Counted from the stretch's first letter, positions 45,190-58,218 are shown. The stretch is DNA of 64,000 nt from Benzoatithermus sp963720725 (GCA_963720725.1 CAVRGN010000003.1:1612001-1676000), one strand, 5' to 3'. Numbers and translations: made by a program. The notes: generated from the letters alone by a model not told the origin.

Positions 45190-46471
45190 GTGCCCGGCCC
45201 ATCTCGACCTGAGCTCGCGTCGACCGAGCGCATGGTCGACTATGATCGTCACTCGCAGATGCAGGACCAGATGGTCCGCACCAACGCGGAGCGGCTGCGC
45301 GCCCTGGTCGAACGGATCGGGACTGTCGAACCGCCGTTCGTGATGGTGGACTATGGCTGCGGGCCGGGGCAGAGCGCACTCCATACCGTCCGTCCGGTGA
45401 TCGACGCCTACCGTCGGTGCGATCCGCAGGGCCGGATGGTGATCCGCCACGCCGATCAGCGGGGCAACGATTGGAACGCGCTGCTGGCGCTCGTGTTCGG
45501 GCCCGACGGCTACCAGGGTGCGCACGCCGGACATTCGCACCGAAGCCGTGGTCGGCTCGTTCTACCAGCCGATGGCCGAGCCGGGTTCGGTCACGCTCGC
45601 CACCTGCTTCGCCGCGAGCCACTGGCTCAGCCGGGCGATCGCACCTTGTTCGCCGGGCACAGTGTGGTTCGCCGATCTGGAAGGTGACGCGCGCGCCGAG
45701 ATGGCCGCACTCGCCCGGGCCGACTGGACCCGGTTCTTGCGTTGCCGGGCGCTGGAGCTCCGCGCCGGCGGATTCGCCGTCGTTGCAGCGCTAGGCAGCG
45801 TGCCGGACACAAGCGAGCCCAACGGCGTCCGGGCGTCGGCGAGCAGGCTCTACCGCGCGATCTTCCAGGTCGCCGACCAGATGGTCCGCACCGGCTCGCT
45901 CCAGCGGGCCGCACTCGACCGCTTCGTGTTTCCCCTTTGGTTTCCGACCGCGGCGGAAATCCGGACACCGATCGAGTGCGAGCCGGATCTGGCCGAGGCG
46001 TTCGAGATCGTCGAGGCGGGCGTGGCGCCGGTGAGGGCGCATGGCGCCGATGTCTACGAGGATGCGCTCGCCGACCCTGCCACCTATGCAAGGCTCTATG
46101 CGGGCTCCGTGCGCGGCTTCGGCGAGTCGTCCCTGCGGCTGCATCTGTTCCGGCATTCCGCGCCGGACGCGGCAGCGGTCGACCATCTTACCGAAGAGTT
46201 CTTCCGCCGCTTCACCCAACTCTACCAGGACGAGCCCGGCCGGCACGCGTCGGAAACGATGATCGTGACCTCGTCATCCGCCGGCGCTGAAGTCGCAGGA
46301 GTAGAGAGGTCCGGCTCCTTGATTGCCCGAAAGGGCGGCGCCGGTGCCATGCCTCGGCATCCAAAGTCGCCAGCAACTGATCACCAGCTGCTCGCCGCGT
46401 TTGTGGTCGTGGTGACGCGGGGGCGGGATGCGTTGGCGAGCGCGAATGGACGGTCCGCTCGATCACCGTAG
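45190..46471 (+). pseudogene. SABATH-type (carboxyl) methyltransferase, one frameshift
   Basis: From GTG 45190 (GGGGGAG upstream), frame 1 reads MVDYDRHSQMQDQMVRTNAE and the SAM motif VMVDYGCGPGQSALHTV. Near 45515 one extra G in a GGG run moves the sense to frame 2: RTPDIRTEAVVGSFYQPMAE, TLATCFAASHWLSR, GTVWFADLEGD, FVFPLWFPTAAEIRTPIE, up to about ETMIVTSSS; the frame ends at 46471. The SFYxxL-type and SxxWLS-type elements are those of plant salicylate/jasmonate carboxyl methyltransferases and their bacterial relatives. Corrected length is about 425 residues. Functional if the indel is a sequencing error. Confidence 0.6.
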
Positions 46472-46592
46472 CTGAGGCTATACCGGCGCGACCCGCGGCC
46501 CCAAGGCGATTCCCTCGGCGCCGGGCCCAAGAGGCCTCACCGGCTCCTTGCACGCGACCGCCCCGGGCGACCGCTCTCCTACCGCGTCGGGC

Positions 46593-46862
46593 TCAGGCGT
46601 CGACGAGGTAGCGCCGTCGGTGCAGCCGCCAGCCCAAATTGGCCAGCGCCGGGGGCACGATGGCCGCGACGGCCAGAATCGCCAGCGCGGCGGGGGTGCT
46701 CCAGCCCGGATCGGCCACCAGCGGCAATTCCGCGCCGTGGACGTGCGGGACGAGGTGGATCGCGGTGGCGACCACCGCCACCACGGCACCGATCAGGCCC
46801 GCCTGACGGTAGCGCCGGCGGACGATGAAATAGGACCGGTCGACCCAGGCCATGCGCGTCAA
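46593..46862 (-). CDS. Small membrane protein of unknown function
   Basis: 89 residues with two membrane helices (LIGAVVAVVATAIHLVPHV and ALAILAVAAIVPPALANLG) joined by a short polar loop and ending in a basic tail (WRLHRRRYLVDA). Not a family I recognise. It lies downstream of treS on the same strand, separated by 76 bases. Confidence 0.6.
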   Translation of the reverse strand: MTRMAWVDRSYFIVRRRYRQAGLIGAVVAVVATAIHLVPHVHGAELPLVADPGWSTPAALAILAVAAIVPPALANLGWRLHRRRYLVDA

Positions 46863-46938
46863 TCCTCCGACAGCTCTGGCGCAACCATGGCCATATAGTG
46901 CGCTGCAGCATCGGAGATGTCATCTGACGTTTTGGTAA

Positions 46939-50307
<3,369 letters not shown>

Positions 50308-50325
50308 ATGGCCCTGACCAGCTAG

Positions 50326-50774
50326 GATGGCAGGCCAGCCCTGCCCACCATGCCCCGCTCTGTCAAGGCGGGAAGCCCGCGGCCGCGGCCCCGGCCGGGC
50401 GGCGCGCGACGGCCGCCGGCACCTCCGTCACTGGATCCCATCAAAGGTAGAAAATCCAACGCTCAGGGTCTTGAGGCGGCGAGTTGGATCTCGGCCGCCG
50501 CGGCGGGGTCGGCATCCATGTTCATGCGGATGATGGTGTTGCCGCCGGAGGTGAAGTAGCGACCTGACCAACCCATCCAGCCGGCGGCAGTCGATCGTCT
50601 TAATTGCAGAAGTCATAATACAAGTTTGATCCGCCGGTAGAAGTTTGGAGAAGCCTCAATCCTGCCGCAACCAACTTTGCTTGCCGCAGAGCATCCGCCG
50701 AACTGTCCCTCGGGCGGGTTGCTCGCAGTCGGCAAAGGGCCAGCCGCTCCCCAGCCAGCGTGACCGTTCCACCA
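50326..50774. other. Intergenic region with a possible RTX-type C-terminal remnant
   Basis: About 450 bases without an intact gene. On the minus strand, the frame ending at TGA 50463-50465 reads RYFTSGGNTIIRMNMDADPA then AAAEIQLAASRP, which resembles the last strands of serralysin/RTX calcium-binding proteins. It has no upstream continuation, so at best it is a fragment. The rest shows nothing I can name. Confidence 0.3.
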
Positions 50775-51215
50775 TTACTCCGGGATCAGTCGAGCAAGGC
50801 GCAGCAGGGCGAGTTCATAGCCCTGAGGGCCGCAGCCGGCGATGACGCCGTCCGCGCGCTGGGAGACGTAGGAGCGGTGGCGGAAGCTTTCGCGCTTGTG
50901 GATGTTGGAGAGGTGGACCTCCAGGATCGGGAAGTCGCAGGCGTTGAGCGCGTCGAGGATCGCGATCGAGGTGTGGGTGAAGGCGCCCGGATTGATGGCG
51001 AGCCCGGCCGCGCGTTCGCGGGCCTCGTGGATCCAGTCGATCAATTCATATTCGCGGTTGCTCTGGTGGAACAGCAGCTCGAGCCGCAGTTCCTGAGCCA
51101 GCCTGCGGCAGGCCGCCTCCACGTCGGCCAGCGTCTCGTGGCCGTAGATCTCGGGCTGCCGCTGGCCGAGCAGGTTGAGGTTGGGTCCGTTCAGGACGTA
51201 GACGATTCGGCGCAT
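50775..51215 (-). CDS. aroQ: Type II 3-dehydroquinate dehydratase
   Basis: 146 residues beginning MRRIVYVLNGPNLNLLGQRQ, then PEIYGHETL with the catalytic Tyr in the flexible loop, INPGAFTHTSIAILDAL, VHLSNIHKRESFRHRSYVS with His and Arg, and IAGCGPQGYELAL. It converts 3-dehydroquinate to 3-dehydroshikimate in aromatic amino acid synthesis. The longer frame to 51317 is not homologous, so ATG 51215 is used. Confidence 0.96.
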   Translation of the reverse strand: MRRIVYVLNGPNLNLLGQRQPEIYGHETLADVEAACRRLAQELRLELLFHQSNREYELIDWIHEARERAAGLAINPGAFTHTSIAILDALNACDFPILEVHLSNIHKRESFRHRSYVSQRADGVIAGCGPQGYELALLRLARLIPE

Positions 51216-51411
51216 CGCTGATCCACTCCGGCCATCCGGCGCGGTCGAGCCGTGCAAGCTCGCTCGCTGAGGGGCCCGGGATGCGATCGAGCGGCATGCC
51301 CCGGCCTCGGGTACCATATCCGCGGCTGACGACTTGTTAAGCGCTACGGGTCGCCGGGGGAAGGAGCGCCGTCCCGGAGCAGCGGGTGGTCCCCTTGGAA
51401 CGCGGCTCGGC

Positions 51412-51496
51412 TGGTGCCCGCTGCCGGACTCGAACCGGCACGCCTCGCGGCCCGGGATTTTAAGTCCCGTGCGTCTACCGATTTCGCCAAGCGGGC
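51412..51496 (-). tRNA. tRNA-Leu (anticodon UAA)
   Basis: On the minus strand the acceptor arm GCCCGCT (51496-51490) pairs with AGCGGGC, followed by A and an encoded CCA (51414-51412). The anticodon arm reads GGGACTTAAAATCCC with TAA at its centre. The T arm contains GGTTCGAGTCC. A long variable arm, as in class II tRNAs, is present. Confidence 0.95.
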
Positions 51497-51533
51497 TGGC
51501 CAGCGGCGGCCGAGTGTAGCGGCACCGCCCGGC

Positions 51534-52283
51534 TCAGAACAGGTCGAGCAGCTCGATGCCGCGCTCGCGGGCCTCGTCCAGGATCGCCGCGGACGCGCCG
51601 GCGATGGCCTCCTCGTCGACGCTGCGCAGCACGAGGCTGGTGCCGAAGCTGTTCTGGCGCATGAACGGATAGCTGCCGATCTCGACCGTGGGCCACAGCG
51701 CCTGGATCTCGGCCAGAGGGGCGGCGATCTCGCCTTCGGGACAGAGCACGGTCACGGTGCGCGAGCGGACCACGGCACCGCCCTGCAGGCGCGGCCTCAG
51801 TCCGGCGAACATCGCCTGCAGGATCGATGGCACGCCGGGCAGCACGTGGACATTGCCGATGGTGAAGCCCGGCGCCACGCTGACCGGATTGTCGATCAGC
51901 TCGGCACCGTCCGGTGTCTGCGCCATCTTGAGCCGGGCATCGTTCAGTTTCTCGGGCGGATAGTAGGCGCGCAGCCGGCGCTCGGCCTCCGGGTGGAAGC
52001 CGAACTCGACCCCGAACGCCTTGGCGACGCTGGCCGAGGTGATGTCGTCGTGGGTCGGGCCGATGCCGCCGGTGGTGAAGACGTGGTCGTGCTTGGCACG
52101 GCAGGCGTTGACCGCATCCACGATGTCGGCCTCGGCATCCGGGACGATGCGGACCTCCCGCATCTGGATCCCGGCCTCGTTCAGTTCCTGGGCCAGGAAC
52201 GCGAGATTGGCATCCTGGGTCCGGCCCGACAGGATCTCGTTGCCGATGATGATCAGTGCCGCCGTGACCGTTCGCTCGCTCAT
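51534..52283 (-). CDS. CinA/MoaB-like competence-damage domain protein
   Basis: 249 residues of the molybdopterin-binding-fold family: ALIIIGNEILSGRTQDANLA, DHVFTTGGIGPTHDDITSAS, VHVLPGVPSILQAMF and ELIDNPVSVAPGFTIGNVHV. Only the N-terminal CinA domain is present, without the C-terminal amidase domain (nicotinamide-nucleotide deamidase). GGGAGGGC precedes ATG 52283. The exact role of stand-alone members is uncertain. Confidence 0.9.
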   Translation of the reverse strand: MSERTVTAALIIIGNEILSGRTQDANLAFLAQELNEAGIQMREVRIVPDAEADIVDAVNACRAKHDHVFTTGGIGPTHDDITSASVAKAFGVEFGFHPEAERRLRAYYPPEKLNDARLKMAQTPDGAELIDNPVSVAPGFTIGNVHVLPGVPSILQAMFAGLRPRLQGGAVVRSRTVTVLCPEGEIAAPLAEIQALWPTVEIGSYPFMRQNSFGTSLVLRSVDEEAIAGASAAILDEARERGIELLDLF

Positions 52284-52402
52284 GCCGCCCTCCCAGCTGC
52301 AGGCCCGATATAGCCTTCGCCCACAACTTGCCGATAGCCTTTCCGGTGCCATCGATGTTATCAACCTGAAGTAGATATTAGCTCGACTTGTGGAGTTTCG
52401 GG

Positions 52403-53350
52403 TTGCAGCGCGACGGGATCGAGGCGGCACTGGCGGAAGCGGGCCTGATGCTGGTGCCGGACGGAGCGGAGGGCCGATTCGCCGTGACCGGCGATACCTT
52501 CCGGCATCGCGACCTGATCAAGCGTCACGGTGGCCGATGGAACGGGTCCCGACGCTGCTGGCTGTTCGCCTTCGACGGCGGCGGGCTCGCCGAGGCGCCC
52601 GCTTCATTCGTGGGGCCGGCCCAGCCACGTCCGCACTATCACGGCCATCGCGAGCGGCTGCGCAACCGGCTGCGGGAGGCCGGCCCTGATGCCCTGGCCG
52701 ACTATGAACTGCTCGAGCTGCTGCTGTTCTTCTCCGTCCACCGTCGCGACACCAAGCCCATGGCCAAGGCGATGCTGGAGCAGCTCGGAAGTCTGGGCGG
52801 CGTTCTGGCCGCCGACCTCGGCCGCTACGCCGAGCACATGGGGGCACTGCCCGGAGATGCCGGGCACGACATGCGCGAGACCCGCGACGACGATCTGCGG
52901 TTCACCCAGGTGCTGCTCAAGGCCGTCCACGAGCTGCTGCAACGCGTGCTGCGCGAGGAGGTCCGCGCGCGCGAGGCCATCACCTCGCCCGAGGCCTTGC
53001 GCGCCTATCTGCAGCTCGCCATGGGCCACGAGGCCGCCGAGCACCTGCGCATCCTCTTCCTCGACCGCAAGGACCGCCTGATCCGCGACGAGGTCCACGG
53101 TCGCGGCACGGTGGACCATGCGCCGCTGTACCCCCGCGAGGTCGTCAAGCGCGCGCTTGAGCTGGGCGCCAGTGCGATCATCCTGGTCCACAACCACCCG
53201 AGCGGCGACCCGACCCCGTCGAAGGGCGACGTGGAGATGACGCGGCAGGTCGCGGCGGCGCTGGCGCAGGTCGGTATCGCAGTCCACGACCACCTGATCG
53301 TCGGTCACCACCGGATCGAGAGCCTGCGCGAGCTGGGGGTGGTCGGTTGA
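52403..53350 (+). CDS. radC: RadC family JAB-domain protein with extra N-terminal domain
   Basis: 315 residues from TTG 52403, which has GGAG 7 bases upstream; no ATG fits. The C-terminal half is the RadC MPN/JAB fold: LRILFLDRKDRLIRDEVHGR, GTVDHAPLYPREVVKRALEL and the metal motif ILVHNHPSGDPTPSKGD. The middle has RERLRNRLREAGPDALADYE, the RadC helical part. The first 60 residues (TFRHRDLIKRHGGRWNGSRR, CWLFAFDGG) are an added small domain of the type found in DNA-related bacterial proteins (DUF5710-like, recalled). RadC function is unsettled. Confidence 0.88.
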   Translation: MQRDGIEAALAEAGLMLVPDGAEGRFAVTGDTFRHRDLIKRHGGRWNGSRRCWLFAFDGGGLAEAPASFVGPAQPRPHYHGHRERLRNRLREAGPDALADYELLELLLFFSVHRRDTKPMAKAMLEQLGSLGGVLAADLGRYAEHMGALPGDAGHDMRETRDDDLRFTQVLLKAVHELLQRVLREEVRAREAITSPEALRAYLQLAMGHEAAEHLRILFLDRKDRLIRDEVHGRGTVDHAPLYPREVVKRALELGASAIILVHNHPSGDPTPSKGDVEMTRQVAAALAQVGIAVHDHLIVGHHRIESLRELGVVG

Positions 53351-54369
53351 GCCGGGACTTCGCCGCAGCCGCGGCTCTCGCACCTCTGGTCAAGCTCGGC
53401 GGGATCACCCTCAGCCGCGCCGATTTTTTCGCGAGTGAAGGCGGCTATCTGTTCCGCGGTGCCACTTTCGAGTTCCAGGATGAATTCACGTCTCACGGCT
53501 GCCGCTGGGATCCCGCCGAGCAGGCTTGGGTCGCGGACGCCGCAGCGGCCGAGAGCATGCTCGCCGAGATTCGGGCACGCCTCCAAGCCGCCGAGGCGAC
53601 CCGGGTGCCGCTCGAGCCGGCTCCTGGCGTGCCGGAGTCGGGTCTGGTCAACGGGTGGGGACGCCAGGGCCTGCCGGCTGCGGCGCGCGTGCGGCGCCTC
53701 AATCGCTTGGCGCGTCTGGCGCCGGAGCTTTGGGACGACGAGGAGGTGCTCGAGATCCTGGTGGGCTTCGCCTTCCCCGACCAGGGACCGGATCTCGCCG
53801 CTTGGCTCCTGGAGCGCTTCGGCGGGTTTGGCGCCGTGCTCGCCGCCGAGGCGCCGCGCTATGCCGAGCACCCGACCTTCGCACCCACGGGCTACGCCGG
53901 TGGCGCCGACGAACGCTGCGTCCAGCTCGCATTGCTGCTCAAGGCGGTGGCGCAGATCCAGCAGCGGAGCCTGCGCGAGCAGTTCCAGGACCGGCCGGTG
54001 ATCGGCTCCTGGACGGCCCTGCTCGACTATCTCCAGGCTGCCATGCAGCACGAGCCGGCCGAGCATTTCCGGCTGCTGTTCCTCGACCGCAAGAACATCC
54101 TGATCCGTGACGAGGTGCAGAGCCGGGGCACGGTGGACCACACCCCGCTCTACCCGCGCGAGGTGGTCAAGCGCGCGCTCGAGCTCGGCGCCTGCGCGCT
54201 GATCATGGTTCACAACCACCCGAGCGGCGATCCCACCCCCTCGCAGGCCGACATCGACATGACCCGGCAGGTCGTGGCGGCACTGTCTCAGGTGAACATC
54301 ACCGTTCACGACCACATCATCGTCGGCAAGAACCGGCACACCAGCTTGAAGACGCAAAAGCTGATCTGA
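53347..54369 (+). CDS. Second RadC-like JAB-domain protein
   Basis: 340 residues from a TTG overlapping the previous stop (TTGA). The JAB half is very close to its neighbour: FRLLFLDRKNILIRDEVQSR, GTVDHTPLYPREVVKRALEL, IMVHNHPSGDPTPSQAD and TVHDHIIVGKNRHTS. The front half keeps the added domain in diverged form (ATFEFQDEFTSHGCRWDPAE, QAWVADAA), then a degenerate helical part lacking the RERLRxR box (RRLNRLARLAPELWDDEEVL). The two are a translationally coupled tandem duplication. Confidence 0.88.
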   Translation: MSRDFAAAAALAPLVKLGGITLSRADFFASEGGYLFRGATFEFQDEFTSHGCRWDPAEQAWVADAAAAESMLAEIRARLQAAEATRVPLEPAPGVPESGLVNGWGRQGLPAAARVRRLNRLARLAPELWDDEEVLEILVGFAFPDQGPDLAAWLLERFGGFGAVLAAEAPRYAEHPTFAPTGYAGGADERCVQLALLLKAVAQIQQRSLREQFQDRPVIGSWTALLDYLQAAMQHEPAEHFRLLFLDRKNILIRDEVQSRGTVDHTPLYPREVVKRALELGACALIMVHNHPSGDPTPSQADIDMTRQVVAALSQVNITVHDHIIVGKNRHTSLKTQKLI

Positions 54370-54428
54370 GGCACGCCGAGCAATGCGCGACATGGCGAGG
54401 GTGGCCATTTACGGCTAACGACGGCGCC

Positions 54429-56882
54429 ATGCGTCTAGCCCTGGAACGCGCATTGCCGGTCGAGGCGGTTCTGCCCGAGCTCGCCGCCAATTTGGCGAAC
54501 GCCAGTGCCGCCGTGCTCGAGGCACCACCTGGTGCCGGCAAGACCACGCTGGTGCCCTTGCGCCTCCTGGCCGAGCCCTGGCTCGCCGGGCGGAAGATCC
54601 TGATGCTCGAGCCGCGCCGGCTGGCGGCACGGGCGGCGGCAACCCGGATGGCGCAGCTGCTGGGCGAGGCCGTGGGCGAGACGGTCGGCTACGCGATGCG
54701 CTTCGAGCGGCGAATCGGTCCCGCCACGCGGATCGAGGTGGTCACCGAAGGCCTGCTCGCCCGCTATCTGCAGCGGGATCCGGCGCTGGAGGCCTATGGC
54801 GCCGTGATCTTCGACGAGTTCCACGAGCGCTCGCTGGACGCCGATCTCGGCTTGGCCCTGTGCCTGGAGGTCCAGGAGACGCTCCGCCCCGACCTGCGGC
54901 TGCTGGCCATGTCGGCGACCCTGGATGGTGCCGGCCTTGCGGCGCATCTCGGCGGCGCACCGCTCGTGCGCAGCGATGGCCGTCTGTTCCCGGTCGAGGT
55001 GGAGTATCTGGGTGGCGACTCGGCCGAGCCGCTGGAGCTTCGGGTCGCACGCGCCGTCGAGCGAGCCCTCGGCGCGGTCGCGGCCGGCGTGCTCGTCTTC
55101 CTGCCAGGAGCGGGCGAGATCCGCCGATCCATGGATCTGCTCGCGGGCAGGTTGCCCGGCACGCCGGTCCTGCCGCTCCATGGCGATCTGTCGCGCGCGG
55201 CCCAGGACGCGGCGATACGTCCCGGTGCATGGCGCCGGGTCGTGCTCGCGACCAACATCGCCGAGACCAGCCTGACCATCGAGGGGATCGCCGCGGTGGT
55301 GGACACCGGGCTGGAGCGGCGGCCGCGCTTCTCGGCCCGTACCGGGATGAGCAGGCTGGAAACCCAGCCGATCGCCCGCTCCTCGGCCGAGCAGCGCAAG
55401 GGCAGGGCGGGACGCCTCGGGCCCGGGCTCTGCCTGAGGCTGTGGTCGGTCGAGGCGGAGCGCGGCCGCCCGGCACAGCGACCGCCGGAGATCGAGGAAG
55501 CGGATCTGGCGCCGCTGGCCTTGGAACTGGCGGTGTGGGGTGCGCGCGACCCCGGCGGACTGCGATTTCTCACGCCACCCCCGGCCGGTCCGTTCGCAGC
55601 GGCCAGGAGACTGCTCGGCGAACTGGGCGCGCTGGACCGCGACGGTGGCGTCACCCCGCATGGACGCGCCATGGCGGAGCTGCCGCTGCATCCGCGGTTG
55701 GCGCACATGCTGCTCGCCGCGCGCGCCCATGGGATGGCGGCGACCGCCCTGGCCGTGGCGGCGCGCCTGAGCACGCGCGATCCCGCGCGCGGCGAGGTCG
55801 ACCTGGTTGCACGGCTCACGGACCCGGCTCCCGCAGGCGACGCGACCAAGGTACGGCGGATGCTTGCGCGCGCGCTCGAGCTGCGGGTCGGCGACCTGCG
55901 CCCGGACGAGGTGGGCGCCGTCCTCAGTCTCGCCTTTCCCGATCGTGTGGCTCAGGCCCGGCAGGGCTCGCGGAGCACCTTCCTTCTGGCGAACGGCCGC
56001 GGGGCACGTCTCGATGCCGCGAATGCGCTGGCGGGCGAGCCATGGCTGGCCGTGGCCGAACTCGACGATGCGGGGTCGGAGGCGCGCATCCGTCTGGCGG
56101 CGTCGTTGCGGCAGTCCGAGATCGAGGATCTGCATCGCGATCGGCTGACGACCGTTGCGGCGGTGCGGTTCGAGCCGCGGGAGGATGCCGTGCTGGCGCG
56201 CCACGAGATCCGGCTGGGTGCCCTGGTTCTGCACGAGCGTGCCATGACACCGGCGCCCGAGGCATTGGCCGGGGCATTGTGCGCGGGCATCCGCCTGCGC
56301 GGCCTGGGCCGGCTCCCCTGGAGCAGTGCGGCGCGGAGGCTGCAAGGGCGGGTCGCCTTTCTGCGCCGTCGCGAGCCGGATCGCTGGCCCGATCTCGGCG
56401 ATGCCTGGCTGCTGGCGGAGTTGGAGACGTGGCTCGGTCCCTATCTGGCGGGTCGGCGCCGCCTTGCGGACCTGGACGGCCTCGACGTCGCTGCGATCCT
56501 GGGCGATCGACTGACTCATGCCCAGCGGCGCGAGCTGGATCGCCGCGCACCGGAGCGGCTGACGGTGCCGAGCGGCCAGGCGCACGCCATCGACTACGCG
56601 GGCGATCCACCGGTGCTCGCCGTCAAGCTGCAGGAGCTGTTCGGCTTGACCGCCACCCCGGCCGTCGACGAGGGGCGAACCGGGCTCGTCCTGCACCTGC
56701 TGTCACCGGCGCAGCGGCCGCTGGCCGTGACCAGCGACCTCGCAGGATTTTGGGCCTCCGGCTATCCGGTCGTACGCAAGGAGATGCGCGGTCGCTACCC
56801 GAAGCATCCCTGGCCCGAGGACCCCCTCGCCGCGCCGCCGACCCACCGCGCGGGACGGACCTTCATCGCCAAGCGGACCTGA
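54429..56882 (+). CDS. hrpB: ATP-dependent helicase HrpB
   Basis: 817 residues of the DEAH/RHA family. Motifs: EAPPGAGKTTLVPLRLL (I), MLEPRRLAARAAATRMAQ (Ia), VTEGLLARYLQRD (Ib), VIFDEFHERSLDADLGLAL (II, DEFH), LLAMSATLD (III), VLVFLPGAGEIRRSM (IV), ATNIAETSLTIEGI (V) and QRKGRAGRLGPGLCLRLW (VI). The C-terminal third is the HrpB-specific domain. It is a predicted RNA helicase of unclear cellular role. It starts 59 bases after the RadC pair. Confidence 0.96.
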   Translation: MRLALERALPVEAVLPELAANLANASAAVLEAPPGAGKTTLVPLRLLAEPWLAGRKILMLEPRRLAARAAATRMAQLLGEAVGETVGYAMRFERRIGPATRIEVVTEGLLARYLQRDPALEAYGAVIFDEFHERSLDADLGLALCLEVQETLRPDLRLLAMSATLDGAGLAAHLGGAPLVRSDGRLFPVEVEYLGGDSAEPLELRVARAVERALGAVAAGVLVFLPGAGEIRRSMDLLAGRLPGTPVLPLHGDLSRAAQDAAIRPGAWRRVVLATNIAETSLTIEGIAAVVDTGLERRPRFSARTGMSRLETQPIARSSAEQRKGRAGRLGPGLCLRLWSVEAERGRPAQRPPEIEEADLAPLALELAVWGARDPGGLRFLTPPPAGPFAAARRLLGELGALDRDGGVTPHGRAMAELPLHPRLAHMLLAARAHGMAATALAVAARLSTRDPARGEVDLVARLTDPAPAGDATKVRRMLARALELRVGDLRPDEVGAVLSLAFPDRVAQARQGSRSTFLLANGRGARLDAANALAGEPWLAVAELDDAGSEARIRLAASLRQSEIEDLHRDRLTTVAAVRFEPREDAVLARHEIRLGALVLHERAMTPAPEALAGALCAGIRLRGLGRLPWSSAARRLQGRVAFLRRREPDRWPDLGDAWLLAELETWLGPYLAGRRRLADLDGLDVAAILGDRLTHAQRRELDRRAPERLTVPSGQAHAIDYAGDPPVLAVKLQELFGLTATPAVDEGRTGLVLHLLSPAQRPLAVTSDLAGFWASGYPVVRKEMRGRYPKHPWPEDPLAAPPTHRAGRTFIAKRT

Positions 56883-56892
56883 CCGGCGCGGA

Positions 56893-58218
56893 TCAGCGGT
56901 GGGTGGCCCCGGCGAATACGCGCTCGAATACGTGGTCGACATGGGCGAAATGGTGATCGAGTTCGAACAGCGCCGCGAGCTTGGCGTCGTCGAGGCGCGT
57001 GGTGATCGCTTCGTCCTCGCGCAGCAGGTCGAGCAGGGGTCGACCGTCCCGCCATGCGATCATCGCCCGGCGCTGCACCAGCTCGTAGGCTTCCTGCCGG
57101 GGCAGGCCGCCCTCGGTCAGCGCCAGGAGCACGCGCTGCGAGCTGTAGAGACCTTGGCTGGCGTCGAGGTTGCGGCGCATGCGTTCGGGGTAGACCACGA
57201 GCCCATCGACCAGCCTCGCCAGCCGGTTCAGGGCGAAGTCGGCGAGAATGCAGGCGTCCGGAAGCATCACCCGCTCGACCGAGCTGTGCGAGATGTCGCG
57301 CTCGTGCCAGAGGGCGACGTTCTCCAGTGCCGGCACGATGGCCGCCCGGATCATGCGCGCGATACCCGTCAGGTTCTCGGACAGAACCGGATTGCGCTTG
57401 TGGGGCATGGCCGAGCTGCCCTTTTGCCCCGCGGCGAACGGCTCTTCGACCTCTCCCACCTCGCTGCGCTGGAGATGCCTGATCTCCGTCGCCAGCCGCT
57501 CGATCGCCGCAGCGAGCAAGGCAAGCGCGGCCACGAAGGCGGCATGCCGGTCGCGCGGGATGACCTGGGTGGAGACCGGCTCCGGCCGCAGGCCGAAACG
57601 CTCGGCGACCATCAGCTCGATGCGAGGGTCGATGTTGGCGAAGGTCCCGACCGCCCCGGACATGGCGCAGGTCATGATCTCGTAGCGGCCCTGGACCATG
57701 CGCCGTCGGCAGCGGTTGAATTCTGCGAAGTGGCCCGCGAGCTTGAGCCCGAACGTGGTGGGCTCTGCATGGATGCCGTGGCTGCGGCCGATGGTCGGGG
57801 TGAGCTTGTGCTCGAAGGCGCGGTGCTCCAGCGCATCGAGCAGCGCGTCGATCTGGACCAGGATCAGATCGGACGCCCGCTCGAGCTGGATCGCCAGCGT
57901 GGTGTCGAGCAGATCGGACGAGGTCAGGCCGAGATGCAGGAATCGCGCCTCGGCGCCGCAGACCTGCTCGACGTGGGTGAGAAAGGCGATCACGTCGTGA
58001 CGCGTGGTGGCTTCGATCTCCTCGACGCGTGCCGGGTCGATCAGGCGCTCACGGTTCGCCGCGATCGCGCTGCCGAGCGAACGGACCGGTTCGGCGGGAA
58101 TGGTGCCGATCTCGGCCATGGCCTCGGCGACGGCCAGCTCGACGTCGAGCCAGATGCCGAGGCGGGTTTCGGGCGCGAAGATTGCGGCCATCTCGGGCCG
58201 GCTGTAGCGAGGGATCAT
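56893..58218 (-). CDS. purB: Adenylosuccinate lyase
   Basis: 441 residues of the fumarase/aspartase superfamily with the signature GSSAMPHKRNPVLSENLTGI, plus HLGLTSSDLLDTTLAIQL and TIGRSHGIHAEPTTFGLK (catalytic His). It cleaves succinyl groups in two steps of purine synthesis. It converges with hrpB. Confidence 0.97.
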   Translation of the reverse strand: MIPRYSRPEMAAIFAPETRLGIWLDVELAVAEAMAEIGTIPAEPVRSLGSAIAANRERLIDPARVEEIEATTRHDVIAFLTHVEQVCGAEARFLHLGLTSSDLLDTTLAIQLERASDLILVQIDALLDALEHRAFEHKLTPTIGRSHGIHAEPTTFGLKLAGHFAEFNRCRRRMVQGRYEIMTCAMSGAVGTFANIDPRIELMVAERFGLRPEPVSTQVIPRDRHAAFVAALALLAAAIERLATEIRHLQRSEVGEVEEPFAAGQKGSSAMPHKRNPVLSENLTGIARMIRAAIVPALENVALWHERDISHSSVERVMLPDACILADFALNRLARLVDGLVVYPERMRRNLDASQGLYSSQRVLLALTEGGLPRQEAYELVQRRAMIAWRDGRPLLDLLREDEAITTRLDDAKLAALFELDHHFAHVDHVFERVFAGATHR

